A stretch of 7,249 bases of DNA from Rhodothermia bacterium. GTDB taxonomy: Bacteria > Bacteroidota > Rhodothermia > Rhodothermales > JABDKH01. The notes below the pieces were generated by a model. It had not been told where the DNA came from and searched no databases. It saw only the letters and a program-made list of their open reading frames with translations. A program made the position numbers and the translations under genes. Shown here in pieces: positions 1-4,711 of this stretch. The stretch's first letter is position 1; every line of letters begins with the position of its first letter. Location: the NCBI GenBank assembly GCA_018679295.1, contig JAHHLP010000518.1, positions 1-7,249 on the forward strand. Reading direction: 5' to 3'.

Positions 1-249
1 GTAGTAGCCTATCCCAATCCGTTTACCAGCAGCGTCAACTTCCAGCTATCATCGTCCGGTCCGGTCCCGCATGCCGAATTACGGATATACGACGTCCTCG
101 GCCGCGAGGTGGCCGCTCCGTTCGCAGGCAAACTTGATGACGGGGCAAACAGGATTGCCTGGCATACTCAAGACCTCGCCTCCGGCGTTTACCTTTACCG
201 GCTCTCGGTCGGTTTGGACATGGTCACAGGTCGCCTTGTGCGGCGCTAG
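1..249 (+). CDS. C-terminal end of a T9SS-exported protein (type A sorting domain), 5' partial
   Basis: Frame 1 is open from the first base to a TAG at 247-249 and gives 82 residues. The fragment is almost exactly a type A C-terminal sorting domain of the type IX secretion system. It starts with VVAYPNPF, the usual entry motif, continues with LRIYDVLGREV, and then has the pattern NRIAWHTQDLASGVYLYRL, ending in GRLVRR. In this family the domain directs a Sec-exported protein through the outer-membrane T9SS pore and is usually cut off when the protein is attached to the surface or released. The catalytic or binding part of the protein lies upstream of the window, so its function cannot be told. 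The next gene starts 21 bases after the stop and in the same frame, so co-transcription is plausible. The domain call is secure. Confidence 0.93.
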   Translation, partial: VVAYPNPFTSSVNFQLSSSGPVPHAELRIYDVLGREVAAPFAGKLDDGANRIAWHTQDLASGVYLYRLSVGLDMVTGRLVRR

Positions 250-270
250 CCGTCCGCTCTTCCCCATAAG

Positions 271-2421
271 ATGGAACTATCGCTCGGTCATTCCACGCTG
301 TTGTTCGTCGCGTCCGCCCTCGCAGCGGCCGCGATCTCCTTCTGGATGTACCGGCGCACGACCCCCAAACTGTCGGCTGGCCGGAAGTTTGTCCTGACGT
401 CCCTTCGGTTTGTGGCGCTCACAATTATTCTCTTCTTGCTCGCGCGCCCGATCCTCTCACGGCTCATTGAGTCGAGGATCCCCCCGGTCCTCGCCGTGCT
501 GATCGACGCGAGCCAGAGCATCGGTGTTGTCACACCGGACGCGGACTCGACAGCTATGGCCGAAGCACAGCGAATCGCTTCAGAAATCGCCGCGCAAGAA
601 CTTGACGGTGAAGTCCACTTTCTGGCTTTCGATGCCGAGGTCCGGCCAGTGGTGTCCGACTCGCTCGACGGCATCACGTTCGATGGGCAGCGAACCGACA
701 TAGCCACTTCGATCGAGCGAACGATCGAGAGCTATGCAGATGGCAACCTAGCAGGCCTTCTTCTTATTTCCGATGGCCGATTTACGGCGGGTCGCAATCC
801 GATCCACGCTGCCGACCGATCTCCGGTGCCCATCTATACGGTTGCCCTTGGCGATACCACGGAACGCCGAGACATTCGCATCGCCGCAATCAACACGAAC
901 GAGCTTACTTACTCCGGCACGGAGGTGCCGGTACAAATCGGCGTCGAGGCAGTCGGCTTTGACGGTCGGCGTTCATCGGTCCGCCTTTCAGTGAATGGAG
1001 AGGTCGTCGACAGCACACCGGTCGACCTGCCGCCGGACCGCGTCGAGCGCACCATCGAGTTGTCGTTCGTCCCCTCTTCCCCCGGACTCTTCACGGTAGA
1101 GGCGCGAGTGTTGCCGCTCGATGGCGAGATCACGACCCGCAATAATGTCGCCTCCACAGCCATACGGGTTTTGGACAGCCGCCGAAAGATCCTGCTCGTC
1201 GGCGGGGCGCCGGATCCGGATGTATCCTCTCTCTATCAGACGCTTTCGGACGGAGATGAAACAGAGGTCACGCGCATCGTGCAACGTTCCGGGACCGAGT
1301 TCTACGGACAACCGTTTCCTGGGGACCTGTCGGACTTCGACCTGCTCGTTCTGGTAGGCTACCCCGCGGCTGGCGCGAGCTCCGCGCATCTGGCGAACAT
1401 CTCTCGAGCCGTCCAAGGCGGCCTGCCGATCCTCTTCACGCTCACCCGCGCGACAGACCTGCGGCTTTACCGAGAACACATCGCTTCGCTCGTTGGTGCG
1501 GTCAATTCATCGGCCCGCCGCGGCTTCTTCGACGCAAGTTTCGTCCTTACGCAGGCCGGTCGACGACATCCCGTTTTCGACGGTCTCGCAGACGACGAGG
1601 CGCTGCAGCAGCTGCCTCCCCTGGCGATAAACGAGAGCAGTTGGGAAACGGCGCCGGACGTCTCCGTCCTGGCCACTACTCGCGTCCGCGGAATCGATCT
1701 GTCCGACCCAGCGATTGTGACCCGACGCACAGGCGACTATCGGGCGGCTGCCATACTCGGCGCCGGTCACTGGCGGCTAAACAACCTCCCGCAGGACTTG
1801 TCCCGGTACGACGACTACTGGCCGACGCTCCTCGCAAATCTCACGCAGTGGCTATCCGCAACCAGGGACGACCGGCCCGTGCGTGTTCGAAGCATACGCG
1901 ACCAGTTCGCCGGTGACGAACAAATCGAATTTACTGGCCAGGTTTATGACGAAAGCCTGAATCCTATCGACGACGCGACAGTCAGCGTTACGATCACCTC
2001 CCCCGATGGAAACGACTTCCGCCACACGATGAAACCGATCGGCAGTGGCCGCTACAACCTTGACGTTCGGCCGCTCGGCGAGGGATCCTACAGGTATCGT
2101 GCCTCTGCGTCGCGAAATGGTGCAGAACTCGGTGGCGATTCCGGCACGTTTGCGATCGGCAACCTCACACTGGAGTTCCGAAACACGTCGGCGGATCCGG
2201 TGCTCATGCGCCAGATTGCCTACCGGTCGGGAGGCCAAAGCATTGACCCCGCCTCCATAGCCGAATTGCCCGCGCTGCTCGCGAAGCAGAACTCATTCGC
2301 CGTGCGCTCGTCGGTAGCACGCACCGAGACGGAGTTGTGGCGGCAATTTCCCTTCGCCATCGTCGTCATTCTGCTGCTTACGGCTGAATGGGTGCTCAGG
2401 AAACGATCTGGTCTTAGTTGA
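271..2421 (+). CDS. Membrane-anchored VWA-domain protein with a degenerate glutamine-amidotransferase-like segment
   Basis: 716 residues. Two hydrophobic helices (about 8-27 and 41-60) are followed by a VWA domain (about 72-200) with a complete MIDAS metal site: D79-x-S81-x-S83, T142, and D168 in ISDGR. Next comes a beta-sandwich (about 204-300, CARDB or Ig-like), then an alpha/beta segment (about 305-530) starting RRKILLVGGAPDPD. This resembles the class I glutamine amidotransferase-like fold found in such proteins, with family-typical RHPVFDGL (432-439) and GAGHWRLNNL (497-506). A second beta domain (about 545-628) precedes a C-terminal helix (about 693-708) ending in basic residues, EWVLRKRSGLS. 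The whole protein has no cysteine, so the amidotransferase-like part cannot use the usual nucleophile and probably has a structural or binding role. The central domains are likely periplasmic. Related VWA proteins often occur near MoxR/Bat genes, but none is visible here. ATG 271 is the first in-frame start after the upstream TAG; there is no clear Shine-Dalgarno site. Cellular role unknown. Confidence 0.9.
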   Translation: MELSLGHSTLLFVASALAAAAISFWMYRRTTPKLSAGRKFVLTSLRFVALTIILFLLARPILSRLIESRIPPVLAVLIDASQSIGVVTPDADSTAMAEAQRIASEIAAQELDGEVHFLAFDAEVRPVVSDSLDGITFDGQRTDIATSIERTIESYADGNLAGLLLISDGRFTAGRNPIHAADRSPVPIYTVALGDTTERRDIRIAAINTNELTYSGTEVPVQIGVEAVGFDGRRSSVRLSVNGEVVDSTPVDLPPDRVERTIELSFVPSSPGLFTVEARVLPLDGEITTRNNVASTAIRVLDSRRKILLVGGAPDPDVSSLYQTLSDGDETEVTRIVQRSGTEFYGQPFPGDLSDFDLLVLVGYPAAGASSAHLANISRAVQGGLPILFTLTRATDLRLYREHIASLVGAVNSSARRGFFDASFVLTQAGRRHPVFDGLADDEALQQLPPLAINESSWETAPDVSVLATTRVRGIDLSDPAIVTRRTGDYRAAAILGAGHWRLNNLPQDLSRYDDYWPTLLANLTQWLSATRDDRPVRVRSIRDQFAGDEQIEFTGQVYDESLNPIDDATVSVTITSPDGNDFRHTMKPIGSGRYNLDVRPLGEGSYRYRASASRNGAELGGDSGTFAIGNLTLEFRNTSADPVLMRQIAYRSGGQSIDPASIAELPALLAKQNSFAVRSSVARTETELWRQFPFAIVVILLLTAEWVLRKRSGLS

Positions 2422-2426
2422 CGTTC

Positions 2427-2462
2427 GGCTCATCCCCCTTTCAGGCCGTGCGGAAGTGAGCC
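2427..2462 (+). other. Possible stem-loop just after the VWA gene
   Basis: GGCTCAT at 2427-2433 pairs with GTGAGCC at 2456-2462 (six Watson-Crick pairs plus one G-T), enclosing 22 bases. It begins five bases after the stop codon, where a 3' end or terminator would be expected, but no T-tract follows, so it is not a standard intrinsic terminator. It could stabilise the mRNA 3' end or be chance. The rest of the 2422-2600 gap shows no gene, tRNA or convincing promoter. Confidence 0.25.
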
Positions 2463-2575
2463 ACGCGATAGTGCCGAAGATGCTTGAGATATTCGCGCGA
2501 AACCAACGGTTGATGCGAAACAAAAGGCGCCGTGAAAGCTATCTGCGACTTCTGAATCGTTAATGTATCGCACAG

Positions 2576-2600
2576 GGTAGCTCACAGACACACCGCTACT
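2576..2600 (+). promoter_or_regulatory. Weak hairpin ending at the start codon of the 255-residue gene
   Basis: GGTAGC at 2576-2581 pairs with GCTACT at 2595-2600 (five Watson-Crick pairs and one G-T) around a 13-base loop. The right arm ends at the base before ATG 2601. No purine-rich ribosome binding site is visible here. A six-pair stem with a long loop can arise by chance; it is listed because the next two genes also have a hairpin against their start codons. Confidence 0.25.
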
Positions 2601-3368
2601 ATGCAAGAAAGTTCGAGCCGCGACGACTCATGGGAGTCGTTGGAATCGTTCCGGTGCGGCGAGGCCGGTATCGATTTCGACACGTTGTGCCATTTTGCAA
2701 GACCGATCTTCCACCTGTTTGGATTTGATGCCGCCGAAAACAGCACCTCGCTCGACGCCGAACAGGTCGATGACCAGGTTGCGGCACTAGAAACGGCCCG
2801 CCTGATGTGGGCCTTTTTCGAGTCGGGCGGTCAGAGGGATTGGGAACAGACTCGCCGGCTGCAGTCCGTTCTTTTCGGACAAGACTGCTCGATTGAGGAA
2901 ATGGCCGCCATGTCGGCACTTCTCGAACAGCTGTCCAGCAACTGGGAGTCGCTCCCAGTGGTTGTGCGCCGCTCCAGGAACGGCCGGGCTTCGTTCGACG
3001 ATCTCGTCGCTGCACTCAATGGCAGGTCGACGCAGGAAGGGAATCACAACCCGCATCATTCCGATCCGTCCACGAACGGCCAAGCGCACGGTGACCATCC
3101 CGTCGAGTCACCGGAAGCCCTCGCTGCGTTCGCGAGCCCTCTACTCGACGACCCCTCTATCGATGAGAACCCGGACTTGCTGTCCGAGATGATGGCACGG
3201 GCGCAAGACTACTGGCACCTTGCGACACTGACCGGGGACGAGTTCGTCCACGAAATTGAACGTCTTTCGGACAAGTATTCCACCACTACCGAGGAAAAGT
3301 CGGCCGTCCTGGCAGAGGCAAACCTGATGGTTGCACGATTCCATAAGCTATTCCCACATTGGACCTGA
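2601..3368 (+). CDS. Hypothetical acidic, mostly helical soluble protein (255 aa)
   Basis: I do not recognise this protein. It has no signal peptide and no membrane helix, so it is likely cytoplasmic. It is acidic and appears to have two parts. The N-terminal part (about 1-140) is predicted helical and aromatic-rich, with FARPIFHLFGFDAAE at 32-46, a helix around 57-75 and another around 98-116. The linker (about 141-170) is rich in His, Asn, Ser and Gly, with five histidines between 149 and 166. The C-terminal part (about 171-255) looks helical, contains MMARAQDYW at 197-205 and ends in RFHKLFPHWT. The start is ATG 2601: an in-frame stop lies at 2553-2555 and there is no ATG, GTG or TTG between them. 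Reading is open to TGA 3366-3368, and a terminator follows at once, so this gene probably ends its transcript. Its neighbours give no functional clue. That it is a real gene is supported by its length, codon use and the terminator; its function is unknown. Confidence 0.8.
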   Translation: MQESSSRDDSWESLESFRCGEAGIDFDTLCHFARPIFHLFGFDAAENSTSLDAEQVDDQVAALETARLMWAFFESGGQRDWEQTRRLQSVLFGQDCSIEEMAAMSALLEQLSSNWESLPVVVRRSRNGRASFDDLVAALNGRSTQEGNHNPHHSDPSTNGQAHGDHPVESPEALAAFASPLLDDPSIDENPDLLSEMMARAQDYWHLATLTGDEFVHEIERLSDKYSTTTEEKSAVLAEANLMVARFHKLFPHWT

Positions 3369-3380
3369 ATTTGCATGGAA

Positions 3381-3407
3381 CCCTGCTAATACCAGCGGGG
3401 CTTTTTT
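3381..3407 (+). terminator. Rho-independent terminator after the 255-residue gene
   Basis: CCCTGCT at 3381-3387 pairs with AGCGGGG at 3394-3400 (six Watson-Crick pairs and one T-G) around a six-base loop. C3401 and six T residues (3402-3407) follow. The stem starts 12 bases after the stop codon at 3366-3368. Its position and form are those of an intrinsic terminator. Unusually, the T-tract runs directly into the ATG of the next gene at 3408. Confidence 0.8.
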
Positions 3408-4673
3408 ATGACTGAAGCGGAACGAACACGAATTGACCGGCGATCGAACGGAATCGCCAGCGAACGTGAGCTGGAGGATCTCTTTGAAGTCCATCAGGAT
3501 CTGACGGATTTGCTCCGATCTATCCGAAGGCATCTGCATAGCAACCCGGAAATCGGGTTCGAGGAGCATAAGACCTCCGAGTTTATCGCCGAGATGCTTC
3601 AGATGCATGGGCTGTCAGATGTAGTACGGATCGCGAAGACCGGTCTCTATGTGGATGTGGAGGGCAAGCATCCCGGACCGATAGTGGGTTTTCGAGCGGA
3701 TATAGATGCTCTGGAGGCCTTCGACCAAAAGGATGTAGAGTACAAATCGTCGGCGGAAGGTGCGGCACATCTCTGTGGCCACGATGCTCACACTTCGATA
3801 GGCATCGGTGTGGCTATTCTGCTCAAGTCGCTACGAAATCATCTTCACGGAACGGTGCGTGTCTTCTTTCAGCCAAACGAGGAAGGCATCCCGAGCGGTG
3901 CCCCCGTGATGATCGAAGACGGCGTGCTCGACGGCATGTCAGGCGTGTATGCCGTTCACGTCGATCCGACGCTACAGGTCAAGGAATACGGACTCATTGC
4001 CGGGCCAGCGACAGCGGCGGCCGACCGATTTCGCGTTCGCGTATTCGGACAGACCTCAGGACACTCGGCTCGTCCGCATCAGTCGGTGGACACGGTCTGG
4101 GTGGCGACGCAAATGGCTTCGCATCTGTATCAGCTCGTCGGCCGCGTCTCGGATGCGCGCAACACCGCGGTCCTCACAATCTGCCGATTCATCGGGGGTC
4201 ATGCCTACAATGTGGTTCCCTCCGAGGTTGAGTTCGGTGGTACACTACGCTGCATCGACGAGTCAGAACGATCGCTCCTGAAAGAAAAGTTGATCAACGT
4301 TTGCCACCGCATCGCCGACATGTACGGGGCGGGCGTCACGGTCGACTACGAGGACGGTGCGCCGCCAGTGATCAACGATCGCGTACTAGTCAAGGGTGTC
4401 GCGGCCGCGGTCGCTGAATTGTACGGAGAACAGGCAATCATTAAAGTGCCGCGGCCAAGCATGGGTGCAGAAGACTTCGCCCACTACCTGAAGTACATTC
4501 CGGGTATGCTGCTTCGCGTCGGCACGGCCTCCGGACCCGACACGAGTCACCCACTCCACGATTCCCGCTTCGACATCGACGAGGAGTCGCTCGCACCGGC
4601 AGCACAGCTGATGGCATGCGTGCTTCTGCAGCACCTCAAGAACGAAGCCATCCGGACCGCCGCCGTGCGATAG
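3408..4673 (+). CDS. M20D-family metallo-amidohydrolase (N-acyl amino acid / hippurate / IAA-conjugate hydrolase type)
   Basis: 421 residues, slightly longer than the usual 380-400. Enzymes of this family use a metal centre to cleave an amide bond, releasing an amino acid from an N-acyl group; the true substrate here cannot be read from sequence. Family motifs occur in order: RRHLHSNPEIGFEE (40-53), GFRADIDAL (94-102), HLCGHDAHTS (121-130), FQPNEEG (154-160), VHVDP (183-187), GHSARPHQSVD (218-228), NVVPSEVEFGGTLR (268-281), MGAEDFAHYL (352-361) and HDSRFDIDE (384-392). Expected metal ligands are all present: C123, H125, E159, H184 and H384; E158 is the likely general base. The lid/dimerisation domain is about 200-315. 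There is no signal peptide, so it is cytoplasmic. ATG 3408 is the only reasonable start, because an in-frame TAA lies at 3387-3389 and no ATG or GTG follows before the first motif; it leaves an N-terminal extension of about 20 residues. It stands alone, without visible transporter or amino-acid genes. Confidence 0.95.
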   Translation: MTEAERTRIDRRSNGIASERELEDLFEVHQDLTDLLRSIRRHLHSNPEIGFEEHKTSEFIAEMLQMHGLSDVVRIAKTGLYVDVEGKHPGPIVGFRADIDALEAFDQKDVEYKSSAEGAAHLCGHDAHTSIGIGVAILLKSLRNHLHGTVRVFFQPNEEGIPSGAPVMIEDGVLDGMSGVYAVHVDPTLQVKEYGLIAGPATAAADRFRVRVFGQTSGHSARPHQSVDTVWVATQMASHLYQLVGRVSDARNTAVLTICRFIGGHAYNVVPSEVEFGGTLRCIDESERSLLKEKLINVCHRIADMYGAGVTVDYEDGAPPVINDRVLVKGVAAAVAELYGEQAIIKVPRPSMGAEDFAHYLKYIPGMLLRVGTASGPDTSHPLHDSRFDIDEESLAPAAQLMACVLLQHLKNEAIRTAAVR

Positions 4674-4684
4674 CGCATTGATCA

Positions 4685-4711
4685 CGAGGTCGTGGCGACA
4701 TCACGACTTCG
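4685..4711 (+). promoter_or_regulatory. Strong hairpin directly upstream of the lamin-tail gene
   Basis: CGAGGTCGTG at 4685-4694 pairs with CACGACTTCG at 4702-4711 (ten pairs, one of them G-T) around the seven-base loop GCGACAT. The right arm ends at the base before ATG 4712 and fills most of the 38-base gap after the amidohydrolase stop. No T-tract follows, so it is not a standard terminator. The only Shine-Dalgarno-like bases, GAGG at 4686-4689, lie in the left arm and too far from the ATG for normal use. It may control translation start or mark an mRNA processing site; the function is inferred. Confidence 0.5.

Noticed and set aside
242..253. Small hairpin (CGGC GCTA GCCG) overlapping the stop codon of the T9SS cargo gene
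   Set aside because: Only four pairs and no T-tract; expected by chance in GC-rich DNA.
711..729. Short direct repeat GATCGAG with a 5-base spacer
   Set aside because: Encodes similar residues (SIERTIES) in the VWA domain; too short and isolated to be a binding site or repeat element.
988..1479. Long open frames on the minus strand across the VWA, orphan, amidohydrolase and lamin-tail genes
   Set aside because: They are by-products of GC-rich coding on the + strand: low-complexity Arg/Ser-rich translations, no recognisable motifs and full overlap with well-supported genes.
1..2421. Read-through fusion of the sorting-domain gene with the VWA gene, as both lie in the same frame
   Set aside because: A sorting domain is by nature C-terminal, the TAG is a normal stop, and the VWA gene has its own ATG and membrane helices.
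2422..2600. Possible promoter (TAATGT at 2561-2566) or tRNA-like sequence in the gap
   Set aside because: No -35 or Bacteroidota-type TTTG element at a suitable distance, and no cloverleaf or T-arm could be drawn.
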